A DNA stretch of 64,000 nucleotides from DATAGF01 sp963813355 (GTDB lineage: Bacteria > Actinomycetota > Thermoleophilia > Miltoncostaeales > Miltoncostaeaceae). Of this stretch, positions 38,390-45,942 are shown piece after piece. The notes under the pieces are model-generated. The model was not told where the DNA came from, ran no database searches, and worked only from the letters and a program-made list of their open reading frames with translations. The position numbers were made by a program, and so were the translations under genes. The stretch spans positions 1-64,000 of the forward strand of contig CAWEYS010000030.1 in the NCBI GenBank assembly GCA_963813355.1, written 5' to 3'. The first letter of the stretch is position 1; the number at the start of each line of letters is the position of its first letter.

Positions 38390-39247
38390 ATGGGCCCCCA
38401 CGAGGCGAGCGCCCCCGAAGCGCTCCACTGCTACCGGCACCCGGACCGCGAGACGCTCCTCTCGTGCTCGTCCTGCGACCGCCCGATCTGCACGTCCTGC
38501 ATGACCCAGGCGGCGGTCGGCGTGCGCTGCCCGGAGTGCGCGGGCGGGAGGACGGCCAGGTCGCGGGCGCCGCGCCCGCGGGGCGCCGTGGCGAGCGGAA
38601 CGCCGGTCGCCACGTACACCCTCGTCGCGATCAACGTCCTGCTGTTCCTGGTCGAGATGGCCCAGGGCGTGACGGTGCGCGGCGTCGGCGGCTCTCAGCT
38701 CATCGACGACGGCTCGATCTACGGCCCCGCGATCGCCGACGGCGAGTGGTGGCGGATGATCACCGGGGGCTTCCTGCACGCGGGGCTGATCCACATCGCC
38801 TTCAACATGTACCTGCTCTGGATCCTGGGAGGGGCGCTGGAGCGCTTCGCCGGGTCGCTGCGCTTCCTGGCGATCTACTTCGTGGCCCTGCTCTGGGGCT
38901 CGGCGGGCGCGCTGGTGCTGTCGCCCGACTCGCACACGGTGGGGGCCTCTGGGGCCGTCTTCGGCCTGATGGCGGCGCTCTTCCTCCTCGAGCGCCAGAA
39001 GGGGATCGCCCTCCTGGGAAGCTCGGTCGGCGCGCTGCTGGTGATCAACCTCGTGTTCACGTTCGCGTTCCCGGGCGTCTCCATCGGCGGCCACGTGGGC
39101 GGCATCCTCGGCGGCCTCGCGGCGGCGTTCGTCCTCTCGGGCTTCGGCCGCGGCCACCTCGCCTACGGACGGGTGGGGGTGGAGGGCTGGGCGGCGATCG
39201 TGGGGCTGCTCGCCGGGGCCGTCGCCGTGGGGGTGATCGCGGCCTGA
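38390..39247 (+). CDS. rhomboid-family serine protease with N-terminal zinc finger
   Basis: 285 residues. Residues ~13-50 have CYRHPDRETLLSCSSC, then CTSCMTQAAVGVRCPEC, a B-box-like zinc finger common in actinobacterial rhomboids. Six or seven membrane helices follow. GEWWRMITGGFLHAGLIHIAFNMYLLW includes the family's HxxxN. GASGAVFGLMAALF contains the catalytic Ser (GxSG) and SIGGHVGGILGG the catalytic His. It cleaves membrane proteins within the bilayer; substrates unknown. Intact. An inverted structured element starts just after its stop. Confidence 0.9.
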   Translation: MGPHEASAPEALHCYRHPDRETLLSCSSCDRPICTSCMTQAAVGVRCPECAGGRTARSRAPRPRGAVASGTPVATYTLVAINVLLFLVEMAQGVTVRGVGGSQLIDDGSIYGPAIADGEWWRMITGGFLHAGLIHIAFNMYLLWILGGALERFAGSLRFLAIYFVALLWGSAGALVLSPDSHTVGASGAVFGLMAALFLLERQKGIALLGSSVGALLVINLVFTFAFPGVSIGGHVGGILGGLAAAFVLSGFGRGHLAYGRVGVEGWAAIVGLLAGAVAVGVIAA

Positions 39248-39254
39248 GGCCACA

Positions 39255-39366
39255 GGCTATGCCGGGCCTCTTAGCGGGCCCGGCGGAGCGCCTCCGGCCC
39301 CTGGCCGGGGCCTCGAGTGGACCGGCGCACCGGCTGCGCCGGGGCCGGCCGCCGGAAACGGTCACC
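39255..39366 (+). other. structured element, copy 1 (three hairpins)
   Basis: It starts eight bases after the rhomboid stop, in the sense direction. Hairpin 1 CCGGGCC-TCTTAGCG-GGCCCGG; hairpin 2 GGCCCC-TGGCC-GGGGCC; then GTGGACCGGCGCACCG, with hairpin 3 CCGGCGCA-CCGGC-TGCGCCGG; tail GCCGGAAACGGTCACC. An inverted second copy lies 24 bases away. Function unknown; it may act as a 3' UTR element or terminator. Confidence 0.6.
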
Positions 39367-39390
39367 TCACGAGCGAGCCCTCCTCACAGT

Positions 39391-39504
39391 GGTGTTGACC
39401 TTTCCGGCGCCCGCCCCGCCGAAGGCGGTGCGCCGGTCCACATATGCGCCCGGCCAGGGCGCATATGGCCTCGGCCGGCCCCGCTAAGAGGGCCGGCCTA
39501 GGCT
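39391..39504 (-). other. structured element, copy 2 (inverted)
   Basis: On the minus strand it follows the M42 gene's stop in the sense direction. Hairpin 1 GGCCGGCCC-TCTTAGCG-GGGCCGGCC keeps the loop of copy 1. Hairpin 2 CATATGCGCCC-TGGCC-GGGCGCATATG keeps the loop but has a wholly different, perfectly paired stem. GTGGACCGGCGCACCG is identical in both copies; the tail reads GCCGGAAAGGTCA. Confidence 0.6.
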
Positions 39505-39526
39505 GGGACGCCGAGCTCCCCGACGA

Positions 39527-40555
39527 TCAGAGCTCGAGGCCGTCGATCCGCTCGATCAGCGCGGCCACCAGGCGGACGCAGGCGTCGACGTCAGTCCGGG
39601 ATGAACGGCCTCGACGCTCGAGTGGACGTAGCGGGTCGGGATCGAGACGCAGCCGGCGATCGCTCCGTCGCCGGAGAGCTGCAGGCTGCCCGTGTCGGTC
39701 CCGCCCCGGTCGGCGACGTGGAACTGGTGGGGGATCTCCTCGTCCTCGGCGATCCGCGTCAGCAGCTCGACGAGCGCCGGCGCGCCGATGGCGCTCGCGT
39801 CCATGATGCGGATCGCCGCGCCCGCGGCCCAGGCGGGTGCTGGGGCCGTTGGCCGGCGCCCCGGGGCCGTCGTTGGCCGGGCAGGTGTCGATGGCGAGCG
39901 CGACGTGCGGCCGGACGCGGGCGGCGGCGACCCGCGAGCCGCGCAGGCCGACCTCCTCCTGCACCGTGGCCGCGGCGACCACCTGGGCCGGGGAGGGGCC
40001 GGCGGCCCGCAGCGCCTCGATCATCACCAGGACGCCGACCCGGTCGTCGAGGCTCTTGGCCGTCACGAGGTCGCCCAGGCGACGCAGGTCGCGGACCCGC
40101 GTGATCACGTCGCCGGCGCGGACCAGCTCGCGGACGCGCTCGGCGGGAAGGCCGACGTCGACGGCGAGCTCCGAGACCTCGGGCACCTTCCGGCGCGCGT
40201 CCTTGTCGAGCAGGTGGACCGGGGTGGTACCGACGACCCCCTCGAGGTCCTCGCGCCCGTGGACCAGGACGCGCTGGCTCAGCAGCGTGCGCGCGTCCCA
40301 GCCCCCGAGCGGGAGGACTCGCAGGAAGCCGCGGTCGTCCACGTGGGTGACCATCAGGCCGATCTCGTCCATGTGGGCGGCGAGCATCAGCCGCAGCTCG
40401 CCCTCGCCCCGGACGCCGATCAGCCCCCCGAGGGGGTCGCGCTCCACGCGGTCGCAGACGGCCGCGAGCTCGGGCTCGACGACCGCGCGCACCCGCTCCT
40501 CGCGCCCCGGCGGCCCGCCTGCCTCGGCCAGGGCGGTGAGCAGGTCCATGTCCAC
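39527..40555 (-). CDS. M42-family metallo-aminopeptidase, frameshifted
   Basis: About 342 residues; shifts near 39835 and 39595. LLTALAEAGGPPGREERVRAV and MLAAHMDEIGLMVTHVDD (first metal ligands, AHxDE) begin the fold. VTAKSLDDRVGVLVMIEAL has the bridging Asp. AATVQEEVGLRG contains the catalytic/metal Glu pair, AIDTCPAND the next Asp, and YVHSSVEAVH the last His. M42 enzymes remove N-terminal residues from peptides and form large tetrahedral assemblies. The GTG at 40555 has TAGCAT eight bases upstream, placing the start two codons before the ATG. Confidence 0.85.
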   Translation of the reverse strand: MDMDLLTALAEAGGPPGREERVRAVVEPELAAVCDRVERDPLGGLIGVRGEGELRLMLAAHMDEIGLMVTHVDDRGFLRVLPLGGWDARTLLSQRVLVHGREDLEGVVGTTPVHLLDKDARRKVPEVSELAVDVGLPAERVRELVRAGDVITRVRDLRRLGDLVTAKSLDDRVGVLVMIEALRAAGPSPAQVVAAATVQEEVGLRGSRVAAARVRPHVALAIDTCPANDGPGAPANGPSTRLGRGRGDPHHGRERHRRAGARRAADADRRGRGDPPPVPRRRPGRDRHGQPAALRRRSDRRLRLDPDPLRPLERRGRSSRTDVDACVRLVAALIERIDGLEL

Positions 40556-40563
40556 GGCGGGCG

Positions 40564-40569
40564 ATGCTA
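40564..40569 (-). promoter_or_regulatory. -10 element (TAGCAT), leaderless type
   Basis: Eight bases before the GTG of the M42 gene. It decides the GTG over the ATG two codons downstream. Confidence 0.5.
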
Positions 40570-40591
40570 CCCCGTCCGGAAAGCCGGGCCC

Positions 40592-41014
40592 TCAGCGCCC
40601 CGGCAGCAGCCCCAGCTGGCCGAGCTGGCCGAGGTCGTCGCGGCAGGCCCAGTGCTCCGCGATCCGCCCGTCCGAGACGCGGAAGATGTGGATGTGCTGC
40701 ACGGCGAACTCGCGGTTCGTCACCGGCAGCCCCGCCAGCGGGCCGGCCGCGCCGACGTGGCGTCCCCGCATGGTCGCCCGGATCACCACCTTCTCGCCCT
40801 GCGTGATGACGTCCTCGACGTCGAAGGCGAGGTCCGCGAATGCCTCGCGCAGCCAGGCGATCGTCTCGCGCGCCCCCCCGACCCCGGGCGACCGGCCCGG
40901 GGCGGCCTCGTGGTTCAGGTAGTCCTCGGCGAAGAACTCCCCGGCCGCGTCGAGGTCTCCCTCCTCGTACATGCGGCGGAAGTGCTCGAAGACGACATCG
41001 GCGGGGTCGGGCAC
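40592..41014 (-). CDS. SnoaL/NTF2-like protein
   Basis: 141 residues, GTG at 41014 after AGGAACGGAGG (a good ribosome site, so a leadered gene). VFEHFRRMYEEGDLDAAGEFFAEDYLNHEAA is the cone-helix start of the SnoaL-like fold. ETIAWLREAFADLAFDVEDVI and EKVVIRATMRGRHVG form the first strands, and FRVSDGRIAEHWACRDD the last with the usual EHW. Members include ester cyclases and small hydrolases; activity here is unknown. Confidence 0.8.
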   Translation of the reverse strand: MPDPADVVFEHFRRMYEEGDLDAAGEFFAEDYLNHEAAPGRSPGVGGARETIAWLREAFADLAFDVEDVITQGEKVVIRATMRGRHVGAAGPLAGLPVTNREFAVQHIHIFRVSDGRIAEHWACRDDLGQLGQLGLLPGR

Positions 41015-41040
41015 GGCGGGCCTCCGTTCCTCGGTCGCGG

Positions 41041-41724
41041 TCAGCGCGGGGCGGCGCCAGCCTGACGCAGGCCCTCCTCCCAGGCGACCCCGATCGCCGT
41101 GTCGATCTCGCCGATGCGGGCGCCGAGGGCGGCGCAGTCGTCCCGGAGCAGCTGCGCGCCGCCCTCGTTGCCCGCCTCGACGGCCGCCGCAAGCGCGCCC
41201 TCGGCCGCGAGGAGGGCGCCGCGGGCGTCCTGGCGCGCCGCCTCGAGGGCCAGCAGCAGGCGGGCGGCGGCGCGCAGGCGGCGGTCGGCGCGCAGGCCGC
41301 GAAGGAACGCTGGAGCCGCGGGGCCGAGGTCCGAGGCCGGCTCTGCGGCGACGGCCTCGGCGAGCAGCCGCTCCGGCCCCGCCGCTCCCCCGTGGACCAG
41401 GGCGATTGCCCGCCACGTCGTGGCCCCGAAGCCGGGCAGGCGGACGCGGCCGGGCCCGTCGGAGACCAGCTCTCCCGCGAGGACCAGCTCGCCGGCCGCC
41501 CGGTGGACCTCGGCGGCGCGGCGCGCGCGCAGGGCGCGGGCGCCGGACGGCCGGTCCCCCTCGAAGAGCTCCTCCGGCCGGCGGGCGGTCTCGGCCCGCT
41601 CCAGCGCCTCGCGGTCGGCGGGGTCGGCCTCCAGCGCCGCGGCGAGGGCGTCCACCTCGAGCGAGGGATCGCCCCGGCCCGCGCCCGCCCGCCGGCCGAC
41701 CTCGCGGCGGGCCGCGGCGAGCAC
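41041..41724 (-). CDS. hypothetical helical protein
   Basis: About 227 residues from a GTG at 41724 (VLAAARREVGRRAGAG). The chain is nearly all Ala/Arg/Leu/Glu helix, including LEVDALAAALEADPADREAL, LRARRAAEVHRAAGELVLAG and GALLAAEGALAAAVEAGNEGG. No catalytic motif or transmembrane segment is seen, and I know no family. It lies between the quinone-oxidoreductase-like gene (16-bp gap) and the SnoaL gene, all on the minus strand. Confidence 0.5.
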   Translation of the reverse strand: MLAAARREVGRRAGAGRGDPSLEVDALAAALEADPADREALERAETARRPEELFEGDRPSGARALRARRAAEVHRAAGELVLAGELVSDGPGRVRLPGFGATTWRAIALVHGGAAGPERLLAEAVAAEPASDLGPAAPAFLRGLRADRRLRAAARLLLALEAARQDARGALLAAEGALAAAVEAGNEGGAQLLRDDCAALGARIGEIDTAIGVAWEEGLRQAGAAPR

Positions 41725-41740
41725 CCGTGCGGCGACGGGG

Positions 41741-42742
41741 CTAGACCGTGAGGACGAGCTTGCCGAAGTGGTCGCCGGCCTCCTCGCGCGCGTGCGCCTC
41801 GGCCGCCTCGGCCAGGGGCCGGACGCTGTCGATGACCGGCGCCCACGAGGCATGCTCAACGGCCGCCAGCATGCCCGCGAAGTCGCGCGGGCTGCCCATG
41901 GTCGTCCCCAGGATCGACACCTGGCCCATGGTCACCGGCCGGACGGTCATCTCCACCTTGCCGCCGCCGGTGCCGCCGAAGACGACCAGCCGCCCGCCGG
42001 GGCGCAGGCACGCGACGCTGTCGGCCCAGGTGGAGCCGACCGAGTCGACGACGACGTTGACGCCCCGGCCGCCGGTCAGCTCCTTGACCGCCGCCGGCCA
42101 GTCGCCTGCGGTGTAGTCCACGCCGCCGGCTGCGCCCAGGTCGCGCGCCCGGTCGAGCTTCTCCCGCGACGAGGACGTGACGATCACGCGGCAGCCGGCC
42201 GAGCGGGCCATGTGCAGGGCGACCGTCGCCACCCCGCCGCCGATCCCGATGACGAGGACGGTCTCGCCCGGGCGGATGCGGGCGCGGCTCACCAGGGCCC
42301 GGTGGGCCGTGAGCCCGGCCAGCGGCAGGGCGGCCGACTCCTCCCACGACAGGCGCGACGGGCGCGGGCGCACGTTCGCCGCCGGGATGCGGATCAGCTC
42401 CGCGTAGGTGCCGTCATCCGGCCCGCCCAGGATGCGGAAGCCCGGCTCGGGCGCGTCCTCGCCGCCGCCCCACCCGAGCGAGGGCAGGATGACCACCTCG
42501 TCGCCCTCCGCGACCCCCGAGACGCCCGCGCCGAGCGACCGTACGACGCCGGCGCCGTCCGACCCGGGGATCACGGGGAGCGGGCTGGGCGCGATGCCCT
42601 TCCGTACGAAGACGTCCCTGCGGTTGAGCGCGGCCGCGCGCAGGGCGACCACGACCTCGCCCGGCCCCGGCTCCGGGTCGGGGGCGGAGTCGAGGCGCAG
42701 CACCTCGGGGGGTCCGGTCTCGCGAAGGACGACGGCGTTCAC
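41741..42742 (-). CDS. zinc-type alcohol dehydrogenase/quinone oxidoreductase family protein
   Basis: 333 residues, GTG at 42742. The GroES-like domain includes VVALRAAALNRRDVFVRKG and VIPGSDGAGVV. The Rossmann domain has VLVIGIGGGVATVALHMARSAG (a GIGGGV variant of the AxxGGVG fingerprint), VDYTAGDW and VVVDSVGSTW. The catalytic-zinc Cys/His set of true alcohol dehydrogenases is absent, so it fits the NADPH:quinone reductase branch of the MDR superfamily. Its start overlaps the stop of the DUF309 gene by 4 bp. Confidence 0.8.
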   Translation of the reverse strand: MNAVVLRETGPPEVLRLDSAPDPEPGPGEVVVALRAAALNRRDVFVRKGIAPSPLPVIPGSDGAGVVRSLGAGVSGVAEGDEVVILPSLGWGGGEDAPEPGFRILGGPDDGTYAELIRIPAANVRPRPSRLSWEESAALPLAGLTAHRALVSRARIRPGETVLVIGIGGGVATVALHMARSAGCRVIVTSSSREKLDRARDLGAAGGVDYTAGDWPAAVKELTGGRGVNVVVDSVGSTWADSVACLRPGGRLVVFGGTGGGKVEMTVRPVTMGQVSILGTTMGSPRDFAGMLAAVEHASWAPVIDSVRPLAEAAEAHAREEAGDHFGKLVLTV

Positions 42743-43161
42743 GGGCGGCCTCTGGGGTCGGGCGCGGGGGCGTCCCAGACTACCCCCGCCGCCGCGACCG
42801 GCGGGGGCGTCACCGCGGGCCGCGGCCCGCCCGCCTCCCAGCGGGCGAACGCGTCGGCCAGCGAGGGCCGCGCCACGCGCCACGCCGACAGGTCGAGGCC
42901 CATGTAGCCCTCGGGGGCGTCGCGCAGGCGGCTCCAGGCCCTGTCGAGCAGGACGCGCGCGCCGTGGGCGTTGCCGCGCCGGTGGTGCTCGAACGCCACG
43001 GCCCACTGGATCAGCCCCTGCAGGAAGCGCATCGGCGGGGCGTCGGAGCGCCGCCAGACCTCCTCGAGGACCTCGTGGGCGTCGAAGAAGCGCCCGGCGC
43101 GGTAGAGCGCGACGAACTGGGCCAGCTGCGGCGGGGGCGGGTCCGCCGCCGCGCCGGTCAT
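42739..43161 (-). CDS. DUF309-family protein
   Basis: 140 residues. LAQFVALYRAGRFFDAHEVLEEVWRR, then FLQGLIQWAVAFEHHRRGN, is the characteristic DUF309 core with the HExLExxW motif. The family is an all-helical bacterial protein of unknown function. The C-terminal ~30 residues are Pro-rich. It overlaps the genes on both sides by 4 bp, so it is translated within a tight operon running from the glucosaminidase gene to the oxidoreductase. Confidence 0.75.
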   Translation of the reverse strand: MTGAAADPPPPQLAQFVALYRAGRFFDAHEVLEEVWRRSDAPPMRFLQGLIQWAVAFEHHRRGNAHGARVLLDRAWSRLRDAPEGYMGLDLSAWRVARPSLADAFARWEAGGPRPAVTPPPVAAAGVVWDAPAPDPRGRP

Positions 43162-44237
43162 CCCGCCGGCGGGCGGGTCGCCTCGAGGATGGGGAAGGGG
43201 TCGACGCGCGCGCCCCCGCGCTCCCAGGCGATGCGCAGCGACCCGGCGCTGGTGCCGAGCGGCTGGCCGGCGACGACGACGGCGCCGTCCGCGACGCCCG
43301 GGGCGTAGCCGGCGAGCGGGCCGTAGCCGAGGCGGTCGCCACCGGCGGTCTCGACCCAGAAGGCGATGCCCTCCTCCTGCTCGCCGGCCGTCGCGGCGCG
43401 CAGGGCGCCGGCGGCCGATGCCACCGCGTGGCTGCCCGCGGCCGACGCCACCGTCACCCCGCAGCGGAAGCCGTCGGCCTCGCAGGCCCCAGGCGGCGGC
43501 TCGTCGTACGCGGCCGGCGCCCCGACCGGCAGGGCGAGCGGGAAGACGAAGCCGTCCGGGGGCGCGGGGCCGCGGGCCGGCGCGGCGCCTCCCCAGGCGA
43601 CCACCACGGGTGGGCCCTCGGGCGCCGGCTCCGGGTCGGCGGGGCCCTTGGGCCTCGCGGGCGCCGAGCCATCGCAGGTCGTGGCGGCGGCCTGCGCCGA
43701 GGCGACGACCGGCAGGCTCGGATCGCCGCCCAGGGCCGCGAAGTAGGTCCCGACACCGCGGGTCCAGCCGCGGTTGAGCCCGGCGGGGTCGTTGGCCGCG
43801 CCGATCGGCGCCCACTTCGACCCGATGGTCTCGAGGGTCGTGCGGCCCTCGGGCAGGTAGAGCTCGGCGAGCGTCCGGGCGGCCCGCGCGATGGCGTCGC
43901 GCTCGGACGCGAAGGCGATGCCCGGGCCGAGGCCGAAGGCGTTGTTGATCGCCTGGGAGGGCCCGTAGGTCTCGAGCATCGTCTCGTGGGCGGCGATGGC
44001 CACAAGCGCCCGGGGGTCGAGCCCCGCCGCCAGCGACTCCGAGACGAAGGTCGCCCCCTCGCCCGCGAGCGGGCTTGAGGCGCGCGCCAGCATGGCGTCG
44101 ATGCCCGCGGCGTCGTCGGGGGCGACGCAGGTCATGTGCTGCACGACGCCCTCGAACTGGGCGTTCGCGGCGGTCGTGCCGGCCGCCCCGAGGGCGGCGA
44201 CGCCGGCGAGGGCGGCGAGCATGCGGCGGGCGCGCAT
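43158..44237 (-). CDS. secreted glucosaminidase-like protein with C-terminal M23-like beta domain
   Basis: 359 residues. The signal peptide ends near AAGTTAANAQ. Residues ~55-165 read ATFVSESLAAGLDPRALVAIAAHETMLETYG and AINNAFGLGPGIAF, the helices and catalytic Glu region of the glucosaminidase/lysozyme-like fold that cuts peptidoglycan sugars. A Pro-rich linker (~190-215) leads to a C-terminal beta domain (FRCGVTVASAAGSHAVASAA, AFWVETAGGDRLGYGPLAGY, VAGQPLGTSAGSLRIAWERG). This has the outline of an M23 peptidase but lacks its zinc ligands. Probably a wall-remodelling enzyme. TAGACT lies seven bases before the ATG. Confidence 0.7.
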   Translation of the reverse strand: MRARRMLAALAGVAALGAAGTTAANAQFEGVVQHMTCVAPDDAAGIDAMLARASSPLAGEGATFVSESLAAGLDPRALVAIAAHETMLETYGPSQAINNAFGLGPGIAFASERDAIARAARTLAELYLPEGRTTLETIGSKWAPIGAANDPAGLNRGWTRGVGTYFAALGGDPSLPVVASAQAAATTCDGSAPARPKGPADPEPAPEGPPVVVAWGGAAPARGPAPPDGFVFPLALPVGAPAAYDEPPPGACEADGFRCGVTVASAAGSHAVASAAGALRAATAGEQEEGIAFWVETAGGDRLGYGPLAGYAPGVADGAVVVAGQPLGTSAGSLRIAWERGGARVDPFPILEATRPPAG

Positions 44238-44244
44238 CGGGGGC

Positions 44245-44250
44245 AGTCTA
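44245..44250 (-). promoter_or_regulatory. -10 element (TAGACT), leaderless type
   Basis: Seven bases before the ATG of the glucosaminidase gene; it would drive the three-gene operon down to the oxidoreductase. Confidence 0.5.
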
Positions 44251-44294
44251 GGCCAGCCGGCCGCGACGGCCCGGCGACGCCTGTCACACCCCGC

Positions 44295-44300
44295 TACCCT
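44295..44300 (+). promoter_or_regulatory. -10 element (TACCCT), leaderless type
   Basis: Six bases before the GTG at 44307 of the small membrane protein. Confidence 0.45.
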
Positions 44301-44306
44301 GGCCCC

Positions 44307-44501
44307 GTGGAGCGGGCTCCGGACGACGCTCGGCGGCGACGGATCGCGATCGCCCTGGTGGCGCTGGCGGTCGTGCTCTTCATCCTCGAGCTCGTCGCCA
44401 TCGCGGTGGGGCTGCTCGAGGTCGCCGCCCTGATCTTCGTGATCTTCGTCGGAGGCTGGTTCGCGCTGCGCTCCTACCAGCGCCGCACCGGCGGCGCCTG
44501 A
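44307..44501 (+). CDS. small two-helix membrane protein (64 aa)
   Basis: Reads VERAPDDARRRRIAIALVAL, then AVVLFILELVAIAVGLLEVA and ALIFVIFVGGWFALRSYQRR. Two hydrophobic helices with a short basic N-terminus and a basic tail predict an inner-membrane hairpin. No family recognised. The GTG start is chosen for its -10 element; an upstream ORF extension to 44136 is antisense to the glucosaminidase gene and is dropped. Confidence 0.55.
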   Translation: MERAPDDARRRRIAIALVALAVVLFILELVAIAVGLLEVAALIFVIFVGGWFALRSYQRRTGGA

Positions 44502-44513
44502 GTCCCAGGGCTC

Positions 44514-45164
44514 TCAGATCACCGCGCTGAGGCTGACGCCGTCGCCGATGGTGAGGACGGTCGTGACCAGCCGCGGGTGGTCGAGGGCGGCGCGGGTGAA
44601 GGCGGCGAGGGCCTCGGCGCTCTCGCCCCGCTCGTCGTCGGGGAGCGCGACGCGCCCCCCCGAGAGGACGTTGTCGGCCAGGATCAGGCCGCCCGGGCGC
44701 ACCAGCCGCACGGCCTGCTCCAGGTAGGCCGGATAGCCGGTCTTGTCGGCGTCGATGTAGCAGAGGTCGTAGGCGCCGTCGGGCAGCCCCGGGAGGGTCT
44801 CCAGCGCCGGCCCGCGGTGGACGCGCACCTTGTCCCCGAGCCCCGCCCGGGCGAGGAACGCCTCGGCCCGATCGGCCCGCTCGGGGTCGGCCTCGAGGGT
44901 GTCGATGCGCCCGCCCGGGGCGAGCGCGCGGGCCATCCAGGCCGCCGACGTGCCCACGAAGGTCCCGACCTCGAGGACCGCCCAGCCGCCGGTCGCCCGC
45001 ACGAGCGCCTCGAGCAGGGCGCCCAGGTCGGGGTGGGTCATCATGGGCGCGCTCTCGTCGCCCTCCATCTCGCGGTAGAGGGCCTCCAGGTCCGGCGGGA
45101 CCCGGGCCAGCCCGTCCAGGTACGCGGCGAGGGGCTCGTCGATCGGCAGGCGGTCGAGCGCCAT
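44514..45164 (-). CDS. class I O-methyltransferase (caffeoyl-CoA OMT-like)
   Basis: 216 residues. AVLEVGTFVGTSAAWMARAL is SAM motif I; IDTLEADPERADRAEAFLAR, RVHRGPALETLPGL and YDLCYIDADKTGYPAYLEQAV (metal-binding D..DK) are hallmarks of the cation-dependent catechol-type O-methyltransferases. LILADNVLSGGRV follows with the DN pair. The substrate is unknown; small catechol-like molecules are usual. TAGGGT seven bases before the ATG gives it its own leaderless promoter although it lies 10 bp after the ABC-2 permease gene. Confidence 0.85.
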   Translation of the reverse strand: MALDRLPIDEPLAAYLDGLARVPPDLEALYREMEGDESAPMMTHPDLGALLEALVRATGGWAVLEVGTFVGTSAAWMARALAPGGRIDTLEADPERADRAEAFLARAGLGDKVRVHRGPALETLPGLPDGAYDLCYIDADKTGYPAYLEQAVRLVRPGGLILADNVLSGGRVALPDDERGESAEALAAFTRAALDHPRLVTTVLTIGDGVSLSAVI

Positions 45165-45171
45165 CGCCCGG

Positions 45172-45177
45172 ACCCTA
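45172..45177 (-). promoter_or_regulatory. -10 element (TAGGGT), leaderless type
   Basis: Seven bases before the ATG of the O-methyltransferase at 45164. It overlaps the stop codon region of the permease gene. Confidence 0.45.
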
Positions 45178-45942
45178 CCGGCGGCCGAGGGTCGCGAGGC
45201 CGGTCACGGCCCATGTCCCGAGCAGCGCGAGCAGGGCGCTGAGGGCGACGAGCGCCGGCCACAGCTCGCTCCATCCCAGCCCGGTCAGCTCGGCGGCGCG
45301 CGAGGCCTCGAGGAGGTAGGTCACCGGGTTGAGGTCGGCGACCGTGGCGAGCCAGCCGGTCAGAACGTCGCGGGGCGCGTAGGCGACCGAGGTGAACACG
45401 GCCAGGAAGATCACGACCTGCATGAGGGGCGCGGCCTGGATGGTCCGCGTCCGCAGCGCGACGCCCATCGCCCAGCAGGCCGACGCCGCGGCGAAGGCGA
45501 TGCCGAGCAGGTAGAGGGCGATCGTGTCGACCGCGCCCGGCAGCCCGACCCCGCCGATGAGGCCCGCGATGAGCACCACGGTCGTGGTGAAGACGCTCCG
45601 CAGGGCCGCGGCCATCAGCGGCCCGGCGATGAGCGTGATGCGGGGCGCCGGGCTCACGATCAGCCGGTCGACGAAGCCGCCCTCGATGTCCCGCGCCAGC
45701 GTCGTGCCGGCGTTCATGCCGGCGAAGCCGGCGCCCATCACCAGGGCGAGCGGGATCGTGAAGGCCAGGTACGAGGCGCCGTCGAACGCCGGCAGCAGCG
45801 AGATCCCGCGGAAGGCCCCCGACGTCGCCACCAGGATGAAGAGGGGCATGACCAGCGACGGCAGGAACACCGAGGGCATCCGGCGCACCAGGATCAGGCT
45901 GCGCCAGGCGAGCCCCGCGCTGACCTCGAGCGCGTGCCTCAC
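45175..45942 (-). CDS. ABC-2 type transporter permease B
   Basis: 255 residues, six helices. MPSVFLPSLVMPLFILVATS, YLAFTIPLALVMGAGFAGMNAGTTLARDIEGGFVDRLIVSP and SVAYAPRDVLTGWLATVADLNPVTYLLEA follow the DrrB/ABC-2 pattern (the DIExGxxxRLxxxP loop and the NPxTY segment). It is the partner of permease A and the DrrA-like ATPase, from which it is separated by 4-bp overlaps. The complex likely exports a lipid-like or drug-like compound. Confidence 0.88.
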   Translation of the reverse strand: MRHALEVSAGLAWRSLILVRRMPSVFLPSLVMPLFILVATSGAFRGISLLPAFDGASYLAFTIPLALVMGAGFAGMNAGTTLARDIEGGFVDRLIVSPAPRITLIAGPLMAAALRSVFTTTVVLIAGLIGGVGLPGAVDTIALYLLGIAFAAASACWAMGVALRTRTIQAAPLMQVVIFLAVFTSVAYAPRDVLTGWLATVADLNPVTYLLEASRAAELTGLGWSELWPALVALSALLALLGTWAVTGLATLGRR

